Shown: positions 45,618 to 56,334 of the stretch, piece after piece
How positions within the stretch are numbered: the stretch's first letter is position 1
How the letters are laid out: every line of letters begins with the position of its first letter
Source: Nepenthes gracilis
Taxonomy: Eukaryota > Streptophyta > Magnoliopsida > Caryophyllales > Nepenthaceae
NCBI GenBank assembly: GCA_033239525.1
Contig: BSYO01000025.1
Span: forward strand, 12,186,001-12,250,000
DNA length: 64,000 bases
Direction of reading: 5' to 3'
Program-made: the position numbers and the translations under genes
Notes under the pieces: model-generated
Told to the model about the DNA's origin: nothing
Database searches by the model: none
The model's input: only the letters and a program-made list of their open reading frames with translations

Positions 45618-46236
45618 ATGGGATCGCACTCTCCACGCAGTAGGGCCAACTGCTTCCCAAGCCATTTGTTCTTCCTCTTCCTACTTCTGTCAACAAATCT
45701 GCTCACCTTTCTCCTCTCTACCTTGTATAACTCTTGCTCCTTTGACACCGAAAAACCGGTGTCCGAGTCTTCCCGCATAGAAATAACTGCGTCTAAGTCC
45801 GCCACCGTAGACGAAGCCGGCGCAGATCTTCCGCCGGAGTTTGTCGCCTTTGCATACGGCCAAAAACTGCCTTTCGGGTTCAACCCGAGATTCAACTCGG
45901 ACACCTTGTATGGGCCGGTGGGTCGAGCGTGTGCTTTCTATAAGGAGGAGATTAGAGAATATATGACTTACAATATCAATGGGTCGTGCCCAGATGATGA
46001 GTTGCTGGAACAGAAGCTCCTCCTCAAGGGGTGCGAGCCGCTCCCTCCTCGACGCTGCCGCCCTGCTGCTGCCTCGGATTATAAGGAGCCGGTGCCGTTT
46101 CCTGCCTGCCAGTGGACCACGCCGCCTGACTCATCGGTGGTCTGGACGGCGTACAAGTGCAAGAACTATACATGCCTTGTTAACAGATGGTTGTTTCCGG
46201 GCAGTGATGATTGCAAGGACTGCTTTTGGCTCGAAG
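45618..46236 (+). CDS. Exon 1 of a plant S-adenosylmethionine-dependent methyltransferase-like gene
   Basis: The start is the ATG at 45618 in good context (A at -3, G at +4), not the earlier ATG at 45510, because the latter precedes the TATA box. The product starts MGSHSPRSR, then has one membrane-anchor segment (LFFLFLLLSTNLLTFLLS, residues ~16-36), typical of Golgi-anchored plant proteins. It continues with LPPEFVAFAYGQKLPFG, REYMTYNINGSCPDDELLEQ, KLLLKGCEPLPPRRCRP, CQWTTPPDSSVVWTAYKCKN and DDCKDCFWLEG. The CPDD...QKL...GCEPLPRRRC pattern is that of uncharacterised plant methyltransferases like Arabidopsis At1g29790/At3g05390. The exon ends GAAG|GTAATT, phase 1. The catalytic SAM-binding half is not found anywhere downstream to 64000, so the gene is either truncated or has a very long, TE-filled intron. 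Confidence 0.72.
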
Positions 46237-47047
46237 GTAATTAATTCATTGACCTTGTTTTTCATAAGCTAGCTAGTTTTAATATTATTCTTTTTATGTA
46301 TTTGATGCATGTCTGAAAAATAAATTCAATTTCAAGAATTCTATATTGAACTGTTGGATTAAGAAATTATAAGTTATGTACACCATAAATGTAAATAAGA
46401 GGCCATAAAATAATATCAAAAGTCAAAATAATGTGAACAATCAGCCCTTTAATTTTTTTACTTTAGTTTGGTGAAATGTTTCTATGATTTTTGCCATTTG
46501 ATTAACTTCTCCTGGATTACTATCGTTGTGTTAAAGTGTTATGTTCATGTCCACCACTGATTAGGTAATATGTTCTGATATGAAGGTCTTGGCTATTGAG
46601 AGAACTTAAAATTCAATTTAGCGTTCTTGTCTGTTGACTGAAGTGATTGGAAAATTGTATTTATAGAGATTGTTTATTTTATTTTATTTTATTTTCATAA
46701 AATACAGAGAATTTGTCAAGCTAATTTTCCTCGTAGGATTTGAGGGCCACGCTGTCCAATTTGTGAGAAGTAGGGTTAGCATATCTTTTTTCACTGAGTA
46801 ATGGCTACCAACAAGGGATCATGTCAGAGAACCAACTAGTCAGAACATGTCTCGGGCTCAAAGAAAACCCTAATACAAATACATCTCATCAGAAATAAAA
46901 ATTCATCAAAGCCCATGGAATGATCCACAAAACAAGGGTAGTATGTAAAAGTGACAAGTACACGATAACAAACCCTAAACAAATTTTTAAGTTACACAGA
47001 TTATTACGGTCATTCTAAAAATATCCAAGCCATCCTTCCCACGATAA
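46237..47047 (+). other. Putative intron 1 or 3' flank of the methyltransferase-like gene
   Basis: AT-rich with a plausible acceptor (TCCTCGTAG at about 46730), but no methyltransferase sequence follows it. Nothing else is supported. Confidence 0.4.
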
Positions 47048-47052
47048 GACCC
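47048..47052. repeat. Target-site duplication of B, left (GACCC)
   Basis: GACCC precedes the LTR and is repeated exactly at 50481-50485. Confidence 0.9.
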
Positions 47053-47956
47053 TGTTAGGAGCTTACTCCCTTGTGAGTGATTCAACAAATTAGTTTGTCA
47101 TCGGGCGTTGACCGGCTGAAAAGTAAAACGGTCAATAGAGATTAACCGGCGGACGGCAAGCTGAATTCGGTCAATAGGAGGTTGACCGTTTGGGGGCTAC
47201 AGGAGTGCTACTGGATGATGGACAGGTGGCAAAGACGGTCAACAGGAAGGTTGACCGGATGGCTGTGGAGGACAGTCAACGGGAGGTTGATCGGCTAAGA
47301 TTAGGAAGAAAGAATTTACCAGTCGGTATTACTGGTATGAAATAAACCAAGAAACGCCGAAAGACTTATGTGATAGCGAATGGGCACAGACGGCCAAGGG
47401 ACTTGACTGCAGCAACGATTGAGCACGTCGTGGACAGTTCGCAACAAATTGTTGGACAACAGAGCAGGTGGCAAACCTACAGCGTGTGTGCCATTTGTAC
47501 AGGTGGCAGGTTGCAGAGTTTGTGGATAAAGTCGTTGGCAGGTTGTAGAGTAGGTGACATGCATTTGACCATACTCAACCCGCCTATTGGTTGAAGGGCT
47601 TCAGGACAGAGAGAGTATCTAGGCACGATAAAGTGCAAGGAGGTAAGATCCAAGGGTAAAGGAAAAGAGAGGAGTACACCACCAATGAGAGAGAAGAAAG
47701 AAAAACAGAGAGTGAAGAGAAAGGAGTGTTTCTTGGTTTGCTCTGGATAGTTTTTTCTTTGTCATTCTCGGGTGTGTAGCTGATACTCCATTTCGGAGGT
47801 TTGTAACCTATTTCACATAGTAGATTTGTTGTAGACTCTGCTCCCGTAGTTTTTTCCTAAATTCGAAAGGGTTTCCACATAAAACGTGTGTGTGCTTCTC
47901 CTTTCTCTTTTCTTTCACTATGTATCATTCTATCCGACCGACCTTTTTCCCCTACA
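47053..47956 (+). repeat. 5' LTR of element B
   Basis: The 904-bp LTR reads TGTTAGGAGC...CCCCTACA. Compared with the 3' LTR it lacks one W-box unit and lacks the segment of about 37 bp that holds the TATA box. Confidence 0.92.
47107..47295. promoter_or_regulatory. W-box palindrome array in the 5' LTR of B
   Basis: Facing motifs such as CGGTCAACAGGAAGGTTGACCG recur with 6-8 bp between arms and ~20-40 bp between units. They are the same motif type as in element A although the surrounding LTRs differ. Confidence 0.6.
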
Positions 47957-47958
47957 AG

Positions 47959-47970
47959 TGGTATTAGAGA
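47959..47970 (+). other. Primer-binding site of element B
   Basis: TGGTATTAGAGA lies two bases after the LTR, one change from the initiator Met-tRNA type TGGTATCAGAG. Confidence 0.85.
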
Positions 47971-47993
47971 CTGGTTCGTGAACCTTCGGTTGG

Positions 47994-48732
47994 ATGATGT
48001 CGTCGGCGAGGAATGGGCCGTTCAGTGTGGAGCAGTTCAATGGGCAAAATAATTTCATCCTCTGGCAGGAACGTGTGAGAAATATTTTGACCCGCAAAGA
48101 AATAATAAAAGCTCTTCGGAAAAAGGAGGAGAAGCCGGAGAATCTGACTGAGGACGAGTGGCAAGACAAGAGGGATCTTGTCAACTGCACTATTAAGTTG
48201 TGTTTGGCGGACAACACACTCCAGTAGGTCCTCGGTCTATCAGACCAGGCGAAGGTCTGAAAAAAGCTTGAAAGCCCGCATAAGTCCAAATCCTTGACAA
48301 CCAGGCTTCATATGAAGAATCAGTTTTATAACCTGCGGTTGTCGAAAGGAGATCAACCGGCTGGTGACACAGATGTCAACCCTTGATGAGGAGATCAAGG
48401 AGGAAGACAAAGTGTTGGTGTTGCTGGCATCCTTACCTGTCTCGTATGATCATATCGTCACGACGTTGCTGTTCGGGAAGGATACGCTGAGGCTGGACGA
48501 GGTCATAGCTTCCCTGCTTGTGAACGAGTCAAGGCGGAGGGAAAGCAGTGAGCCCTCAAGCTCTCAGCCAAATCTTCTCGTGGCGACCAGCAGTCGGGGA
48601 CGAGGAAAATCGAGGAAACGAGGCGGAGGTGGCAAAGTGGAAAGGAGCAACAGCCGGAATAAACTTGAACGGAGGAGTTGTTTCTTTTATGACAAGAAAG
48701 GCCACATAAAGAGGGACTATCAGAGAAGGTAG
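47994..48732 (+). pseudogene. Gag of element B
   Basis: It starts MMSSARNGPFSVEQFNGQNN at 47994. The first 77 codons are open (FILWQERVRNILTRKEIIKA, DEWQDKRDLVNCTIKLCLAD) up to a TAG at 48225. The frame then continues with stops and a frame change (KSKSLTTRLH, FYNLRLSKG) into a second open piece from 48364: DEEIKEEDKVLVLLASLPVS, IVTTLLFGKDTLRLDEVIAS, and a basic Arg/Gly-rich stretch. The zinc knuckle is degraded (CFFYDKKGHIKRDY), with Cys 2 and Cys 3 replaced by Tyr. It forms the particle in intact relatives. Confidence 0.9.
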
Positions 48733-48816
48733 GACAAGGAAGGTAGAAGCGATTGTTAGGAGAAAAGGGATCAGGCTGATGATCCGGAGACCTTTGCTTT
48801 CTGTGGAGACCTTCTT

Positions 48817-49282
48817 GTGGTCCATGTAAGGGAAGCACGGAGCTGCACATGCCAGGAGACGAGTTGGGTGATGGACAGTGGGGCCTCACACCATGCGACA
48901 CCGAAGAAGTCCCACTTCATGAGTTATACGTCTATTGGCCACGGGGTGTTGAAGATGGATAACAGTGGCTCGTCCAGGGTTATTGGCATTGGGGGTGTTT
49001 GCTTGAAGACAAACAAGCAATGAAAACAAGCTCGTGCTGGAGGGCGTGTGACATGCCCCAAATCTGAGGTTAAATGTGATTTCAACAGGAAAGCTTGATG
49101 AGAAAGGCTTCAGGACGGCGTTTGGTGATGGCCAGTGGAAGCTCACCAAAGGCACCTCAATGATGGTAAGGGGAAGCAGGACATCAGGGCTGTATCTGAT
49201 GAAGGCCTGCACTGCCAAAGGAAATGCAAATGTGACCAAATGGGGTATTGGTCAAGGTGGCAAGGGAGGACGACCAAGGTAA
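48817..49282 (+). pseudogene. Protease and GAG-pre-integrase piece of element B
   Basis: The aspartic protease active site reads WVMDSGASHHATPKKSHFMS, then YTSIGHGVLKMDNSGSSRVI; a frame change near 49020 leads to VISTGKLDEKGFRTAFGDGQ and WKLTKGTSMMVRGSRTSGLY. The open frame ends RPR at 49282 before the HHCC zinc finger and integrase would begin. The DSG active site is intact. Confidence 0.88.
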
Positions 49283-49476
49283 AGTGCAAGGAAAAATGAC
49301 AAGTCCGCTGTAAAGGAGTTGAAGGGGAGTGGGATTACTCCAAGCTCAGTGGGGCGGAGGAAAGTGTCATTCAGGCTTACGGAGACCAACGCTGAATTCC
49401 CAGTTGAGGGGAAGCTGCCGGAAAGCAGGCGATGATGGTCGCCGGGTAGAGGCGAAGGTATCCCCCACAAGGTCGT
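49283..49476 (+). other. 3' leader of element B
   Basis: This is non-coding, GC-richer sequence after the deletion point. It aligns with 57570-57760 in element C (CTCCAC/CCCCAC-AAGGT.GTGAGG-GGAAGTTTGT at the end). Confidence 0.6.
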
Positions 49477-49487
49477 GAGGGGAAGTT
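49477..49487 (+). other. Polypurine tract of element B
   Basis: GAGGGGAAGTT directly precedes the 3' LTR start TGTTGGGG. Confidence 0.85.
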
Positions 49488-49556
49488 TGTTGGGGTAGGT
49501 CACTCCCTTGTGGGTCATTCAACAAACTAGTTTGTTATCGGGGTCATTCAACATTC

Positions 49557-49780
49557 GTTGACCGGTTGGAAGACAAAAACGATCAATGGAGATTGACCGG
49601 AGGACGGCTAGCTGAATCTGGTCAACAGGAGGTTAACCGTCTGAGGGTTACAGGAGTGCTGCTGGATGATGAACGGGTGACAAAGACGGTCAACAGAAAG
49701 GTTGACCAGATAGCTGTGGAGGATGGTCAACGGGAGGTTGACCGGATGGCTGTGGATCCGGTCAACGGAAAGTTGACCGG
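49557..49780. promoter_or_regulatory. W-box palindrome array in the 3' LTR of B
   Basis: There are five to six facing GGTCAAC/GTTGACC pairs, including the extra unit GGTCAACGGAAAGTTGACCG not present in the 5' LTR. Confidence 0.6.
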
Positions 49781-50101
49781 CTAAGATTAGAAATGAAGAA
49801 TTTACCAATTGGTATTACCGGTATGGAATCAACAAAGGAACGCCGGAAGACTCTTGTGATAGCCAATGGGCACCGACGGCCAAGGGACTTGATTGCAGTA
49901 ACGACTGAGGACGTCGTGGACAACTGGCAACAAGTTGTTAGATAGCAGAGCAGGTGGCAGATCTGCAGCATGTGCGCCGTTTGTGCAGGTGGTAGGTTGC
50001 AAAGTTGGTAGATAAAGTCGTTGGCAGGTTGCATAGCAGGTGGTATTCATTTGACCACACTCAACTCGCCTATTGGTAAAAGGTCTCCGGACAGACCATC
50101 A

Positions 50102-50108
50102 TATATAT
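50102..50108 (+). promoter_or_regulatory. TATA box in the 3' LTR of B
   Basis: TATATAT lies within CATCATATATATGCATGC. The corresponding segment is deleted in the 5' LTR near 47605. Confidence 0.6.
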
Positions 50109-50480
50109 GCATGCTGGGCATACAGAATAGAGAGAGAGAGCATCTAAGCACGGTAGAGTGTAAGGAGGTAAGATTCAATGGTGAAGGAAAAGAGGGGAGT
50201 GCACCACCAGTGAGAGAGAAGAAATAAAAACAGAGAGTGGAGAGAAAAGAATGTTTTCTTGGTTTGCTCTGGAGAGTTTTTTCTTTGTCATTCTCAGGTG
50301 TGTAGCGGATACTCCATTTCAGAGGTTTGTAACCTATTTCACATAGTGGATTTACTGTAAACTCTACTCCCGTGATTTTTTCCTAGATTCAAAAGAGTTT
50401 CCACGTAAAACGTGTTTACTTCTCCTTTCTCTTTTCCTTCACTGTGTATCATTCTATCCGACCGACCTTTTGCCCCTACA

Positions 50481-50485
50481 GACCC
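50481..50485. repeat. Target-site duplication of B, right (GACCC)
   Basis: This is an exact copy of 47048-47052. Confidence 0.9.
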
Positions 50486-51768
50486 AAATTATGATAATAG
50501 AGAATCACAAATTCCAAATGGTGTAGTTTCTTGTCATATTATTCTGATTAAAAGAAGGCATACATTTCAAAATGTAAAACAAATAGGGATCATTCTCATT
50601 CAAGTAGCACAAAAATTTTCATAGATAATATTATTCATTCTAGTATAGTCCTAAAACTTAGTCAAATGAGAATATTCATATTTAACATTACCTTACAAGA
50701 ACACTTATGCTAATTTCCTACCATTAATCTCCATCGTGAATTTAACATTATTTGAGTTCCTAAGACCATCCAATGAATAAAATATAAGAACCGGCAATAG
50801 CCTTAAAGTAAGCTCCATCGGAGTCATCATTAGCCTTATATGTGAAGGAAGAAAAGTGGTCCGAACCATCACTCGGGCACTAATGGTGATTCATGAACCA
50901 AGATCAGCCATTCCCAAGCTTATGGGTGATGGCATTTGCTTTACTCATAAAGACTTAGGTTTCCACAAGCACACTTTAGTTTCCTCATGGAGTTGGAATT
51001 TCCTAGTAGTAAGTGCTTCACCTGCCTGGTCTTCATAAGGCCTCTAAGCCCCCGATGTTCCGGCTAGAAACCTTTGTAAGAAGATCAATGTCAAAAATAC
51101 GGTAAAATATTATAATTTGTTTTTATTTTTAATGTTAAAATTTTTTTTAATCAATTAAAATGAGATATAAAATATAAAGATATGACACTTATAATAATAA
51201 TATAGGATTCTATTCATTTGATATTCCTTTGGTGTTGTTGATATAAGAAATTTTGTTTTTGATTTATCTCTTTATATTTTTGCATATGAAAAGTTTAAAA
51301 ATTATCATATAATAATCCAGAAAAAAAATTAAAATACAAAAGATCTAGCCAATCTTCCTGTGCAAGAACTTTTGTTGACATCAAAGGTCTTAGTACTATA
51401 CATGAAATATATACATATAAGTTGGCACAAAACACAATGTTTAAGTTAATGATAGCTAATTTTACAAGTGTTTAATATTTAAAATATCTATAAATGTATT
51501 CTAAACTTGCAATTACATCTAAACTTACTAGGATTTTTTATAAAATCTAGTAAAACAAATATAATTGTAAAATTAAATGTACCACACCACTCGTATAAAT
51601 AACTATTCTAACTATTGAAATATTAGAAGTAGTCCACTGCCTACTTACTTTTTAAATGAATTAGAAGTGGAAAAATAAGGCAAATTAAGAGAGGAAGACT
51701 TACACATATCAACTCTTGAAAATATTAGAAAATTTCACACCAACTTTTGATAAATATCTTTGATGAGT
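50486..51768. other. Intergenic DNA
   Basis: No gene is supportable. A stretch at 50820-51060 is less AT-rich with a 60-codon frame of no recognised family and may be a decayed element fragment. Confidence 0.5.
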
Positions 51769-52680
51769 CCAATCACGATGCGAACCGATCAAGCCATGAC
51801 ACAGACCAATTTGACAGCCAGCCAACTAAGTTAACCCTCTACTGTGAACCAAGGTTCAAGAACCACCCAGCCAGCCCATCCGCTGCGAACGGGCCCATGG
51901 ATGAGCAATGACCCAACGTTAAGGGATAGCCTTTGCAACTCAACCAATCACGGTAAAGTTAACCCTCCACCTCAACGATAACAGTTTGGCAGCGTAGAAG
52001 ATATCGGTGCGATAGGTCTCAACCAAGGGCAATGGCGGTCAACCATGGGGAACGACCGTGCCTACCGACCAACAGCAATCCAGCCAACCTACGCGAGAAG
52101 TAGCCTAGCCCATATCAGCCACCACTAGCCATGGTCATATTACCGTCACAAGATGACATCTAACAAAGTGGCCCTCATTAATGTTCCAACGGATAACGAA
52201 TCTTAGTGGAATACCTGTACAAGTTTTGGTATCAAAACATTCTCCACGAAGCATTATAAATGTTCTTTCCCTTCACAAGACAGGGAATCGATTAATTCTT
52301 AGCTAAGGCTACTCCTAAGAGAAACACAAGAACTCAGAAAGAATTAAACACCATTTTTTCAATGCAACTCTTTTTCTACCTCATGAAGCCACTCCCCACT
52401 GAGCACACATTAGTGAGCCACTCACCGAGTGTGATACACCGAAGCCCAGTTCACCATCTCTCTAAGCCGCTCCCCACCGAGTGCATAATAGGAGGGTAGT
52501 TCTCTTCTTATATCTCCCGAATACCTGCATCATTGCATTAGTCTCACATCCTCCTTACATCTTTCTATTCTCTTGAAAAGATTCCTAATTTGAGCGTCAA
52601 AAGATAAATCAGAAAGTGAGTCCCGTCAATTCTTTGACCTCTTATTTATAATTTGTGGTACGTAGGTTTCAGGTTAACAG
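51769..52680 (+). repeat. Possible solo LTR of a gypsy-type element
   Basis: This GC-richer island in AT-rich DNA starts TGATGAGTCCAATCACG, has a TATA-like TTATAAATG near 52255 and ends GGTTTCAGGTTAACA. The TG...CA form and U3-R-U5-like composition suggest an LTR. No target duplication was found, so the edges are uncertain. Confidence 0.35.
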
Positions 52681-52987
52681 AGATAGAGACCGGACCCGCA
52701 CCAACTCGACCCGCAGTAGTAGATCGAGTGACTCCTAATTTATACTACAATTTGAATCTTAGGACAAATCAATCTCCTATCACTTAATTAAATTAAACAA
52801 AATAAAATAAAAATGCAATAAAAAAGAAGAGAGTCACGAGGGAGCACAGGCTCCCCTCTTGTTTTTCATTCTGGGAGAACCATACGACTTCCCTTTTCTT
52901 CTCCATCTCTCTTCTCATAAGCTCCCTCTTGTATTTCTTATTCACAAGGAGGGCTACAATTCGACACGAGTGGACCTCCACCTCTCA

Positions 52988-53168
52988 AAAAAAAATAAAT
53001 AGATAAAATTATTATCTAGATCTGAGCTATTTATTTTTAAATAAATAGTTATGATTTAATAATTGATTACTTAATTTTTTAAAATAGTTAAATTATAAAT
53101 ATTTATTAAAAAATAAATAGTCCAAAGGTAAAAAATAATCTTGTCCATATCTTTACTAAATGGAGCCC
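52988..53168. mobile_element. Foldback MITE-like element, copy 2
   Basis: Two A/T-rich arms (around 53000-53060 and 53090-53150) are imperfect reverse complements, with CTATTTATTTTTAAATAAAT matching ATATTTATTAAAAAATAAAT. The right half resembles 45410-45490. Confidence 0.45.
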
Positions 53169-53467
53169 TTCTTGATCCACTACAACTCCCCTTTAATTTT
53201 TTTTAAAGCAGAAGCCATTTGGCTTTCTTCTTTATTAATTTGAGGAAGCTACTCAGCTCCCTCTAATTAATTAGTTTTTCCTCCATCAATTATTCATAAA
53301 AATTAAGTAAGAAATTGAGTTACTTATATTATCTTGTGCATCTAATGCAGTTACGATTCAACCAATAAAATTTGACATGGAATGATAAATATCAAATAAT
53401 AAAGTGTGTAACTCAATAGGTTTATTATCAAACTGGTAATAAAAAAAATATTGAATCTTATTCAACT

Positions 53468-55273
53468 TGTTAGAATAAGCTTTTAGTTATAATAAATTAA
53501 ACACTTTTAAATTCTTCTTAAATAAATTATTCATAATAATTGAATAAGGGTTTCTATAGATCACGAAAATACCTAGCAATATATCATGGCCTCTAAATGA
53601 ATTGAATAAATGACCATCTATTTATTGAATATTTTCATAAAAGTTATAGTATAAATTTAGCCTTTCTATCAACAATATTAATCTCTATATTATTTTTTTA
53701 TATAATATCAAATAAATAAATGAAAATTAGAAATTTTTTTCTAATTTATATAACACAATGGCCAAGAATTTATCAATTTTTGGTTTAATTAATCACATAA
53801 GATATTTTTCCTTTTGATAGGAGCAGTGGATCCTTTATTGGACAATATGCTATCTCATGTGCTTTTCACTATACATAATAATTATCTCCATATGTTTAAT
53901 TATTAAACACATATTAGTAATATTAAAATATAACTGTATACACATGAGATACTAAGGTATCTCAAATGTAAGGTATCTCAAATGTAATGATCATTTGTAT
54001 AATTTTTTTAAGTATATTTTTGACATTCAATAAATCTTCCATACAAAAGTATTTATTTTGAGTTAATTTAGTAAACTCATTCTCTAATTAATACTTATAG
54101 ATTTATTAAAATGTCAGTTACATATGTAACTATAACTCAATCACCCCTTCAACAGGCTAATCCAATGTACACTGATCTAAATAGATCATTAATATCTTAT
54201 CTTATTAATTCTAAGATTAAATATAATTAAGATTTTAATTTATAAGCAACTGAAACTCAAAAATATAATCTTATTACCATTATGTAGTTATAATAAATTA
54301 AACACTTTTAAATTCTTCTTAAATAAATTATTCATAATAATTGAATAAGGGTTTCTATAGATCACGAAAATACCTAGCAATATATCATGGCCTCTAAATG
54401 AATTGAATAAATGACCAGCTATTTATTGAATATTTTCATAGAAGTTATAGGATAAATTTAGCCTTTCTATCAACATATGTCTCGAATAAATTTAGGATAT
54501 GAACAATATTAATGTCTATATTATTTTTTATATGATAAAATAAACAAATGAAAATTAGAAATTTTTTTCTAATTTATATAACACATTGGCCAAGAATTTA
54601 TCAATTTTTGGTTTAATTAATCACATAAGATATTTTTCCTTTTGATAGGAGCAGTGGATCCTTTATTGGACAATATGCTATCTCATGTGCTTTTCAATAT
54701 ACATAATAATTATCTCCATATGTTTAATTATTAAACACATATTAGTAATATTAAAATATAACTGTATACACATGAGATACTAAGGTATCTCAAATGTAAG
54801 GTATCTCAAATGTAATGATCATTTGTATAATTTTTTTAAGTATGTTTTTGACATTCAATAAATCTTCCATACAAAAGTATTTATTTTGAGTTAATTTAGT
54901 AAACTCATTCTTTAATTAATACCTATAGATTTATTAAAATGTCAGTTACATATGTAACTATAACTCAATCACCCCTTCAACAGGCTAATCCAATGTACAC
55001 TGATCTAAATAGATCATTAATATCTTATCTTATTAATTCTAAGATCAAATATAATTAAGATTTTAATTTATAAGCAACTGAAACTCAAAAATATGATCTT
55101 ATTACCATTATATAGTTATATTGTTCAAACCTAGGGATTATTATACAAATAAATACTCAAAATTAAGCATGATAAAATATAAATGCATTTTAATGATAAT
55201 TAATAAGATTATATTGAAATAGTAGTTCATTAAACCCGATATGGGTAACCTGTAGTACATATTATTTCTAACA
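53468..55273 (-). repeat. LTR-like block with internal tandem duplication
   Basis: On the minus strand the block begins TGTTAGAAATAATATG and ends TTATTCTAACA, the usual form of a copia LTR. No primer site, coding region or target duplication was found, so a solo LTR is only a candidate. Most of its length is the duplication at 53484-55112. Confidence 0.35.
53484..55112. repeat. Large tandem duplication (801 + 828 bp)
   Basis: Units 53484-54284 and 54285-55112 both begin TAGTTATAATAAATTAAACA and are nearly identical over their length. Unit 2 has an extra ~27 bp (ATGTCTCGAATAAATTTAGG...) near 54477. TAGTTAT recurs at 55113, bounding unit 2. The high identity implies a recent event. Confidence 0.9.
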
Positions 55274-55402
55274 ACCCGGTCATCATACAACATCACTAGA
55301 AGGGGTAATCATTTTAGGCCCCTCTTGAAGTTACCATTAAGCCAACATTGGCAGCATAAGCATCCAAATAATCCTAGTAAGAAGAACCGTCTATGTAGAA
55401 AG
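55274..55402. other. Short intergenic spacer
   Basis: Nothing recognisable is seen between the LTR-like block and element C. Confidence 0.5.
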
Positions 55403-56272
55403 TATTGGGTTTTGAGTTACTCCTTTGTGTGGTGCCACAACAAATAGACTAGTTATCACAAGAACGTATAATATTTACACATGGCACAATCAGGCAAATA
55501 TATTAAATAAGAATCACATAATATTCATATAAGGGTCAACCAATGATTGCTCAATAGTTGCTTGAAGTGACAAAAAATGCTGAAGAGTTATACAATATTC
55601 ATACGAGAGTTGGTCGATAGTCGACTGAAATCTAGTTGAGTGATTCATGATAGGAATCTAATGAATGTATCTACAAAGTTTATCTGAAAAGGTCACACCT
55701 AAAAAGTGCATGTGCACCGCATGTCTAGGGAGATCATAACTGATTGGAGCTTATACACCGATAATATACTAAGTCACATATGACGTAATTTTAGGATATT
55801 TAAAATTATTTTATCATATAAGGAGTACCGCACAGAAAAAGAGAAGAAAAAAAGATAGAATCGGAGGAGATTTTGCATTAAATTAAAGTCTAATTTGAGT
55901 TCTATTCCTTATAAAAGTCAAATATATTATTCTAATATTATTTTTTAGAATATATTACCATTTGATTACTCTTATTTTTCGATAATTTTTTCATGGGCTG
56001 TTAGGATTGTTAAGAAGGTTGGTATCCGGCCATTGTTCACACATGATATAGTAAAAAGATTTTGGAGGTAGTTATTTTACAATTAGTATTATTTTATGGT
56101 GGATTTATTTAAAATTTATTTTATAATTTTTTTCTTAATTAAAAAAATTATGCTAAAAATTATTGTATATTATTGTACTCTTTGTCCTTATGGGTTTGAT
56201 GGTTGACATTTAATAAAAGGTTTGTGTTTATTCCACTATTCTAGGTTTGTATATTTTGGTCAAATATCAACA
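55403..56272 (+). repeat. 5' LTR of element C
   Basis: The LTR begins TATTGGGTTTTGAGTTACTC (TG decayed to TA) and ends ATATCAACA before the primer site. It is similar to 57769-58687 with many substitutions. Confidence 0.75.
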
Positions 56273-56274
56273 AG

Positions 56275-56287
56275 TGGTATCATAGAG
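56275..56287 (+). other. Primer-binding site of element C
   Basis: TGGTATCATAGAG lies two bases after the LTR and is an initiator Met-tRNA type with one extra base. Confidence 0.75.
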
Positions 56288-56334
56288 TAATATTTTTAAA
56301 ATTTTAAAAATTATGATTTTATAGTATCAGCATC

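Larger units (their letters stand above)
47053..50480 (+). mobile_element. Copia element B, gag-protease only (non-autonomous)
   Basis: The complete 3428-bp insertion has a 5-bp target duplication GACCC. LTRs of 904 and 993 bp flank a 1531-bp interior with gag, zinc knuckle and protease, but no integrase, RT or RNase H. Gag is closely related to that of element A (FSVEQFNGQ.NFILWQERV). After the protease and a short GAG-pre-integrase-like stretch the sequence passes straight into a ~230-bp 3' leader before the polypurine tract. Element C shares this layout. Confidence 0.93.
49488..50480 (+). repeat. 3' LTR of element B
   Basis: The 993-bp LTR reads TGTTGGGGTAGG...CCCCTACA. It keeps the TATA box at 50102-50108 (ATCATATATATGC) and one more W-box unit than the 5' LTR. 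Confidence 0.92.
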
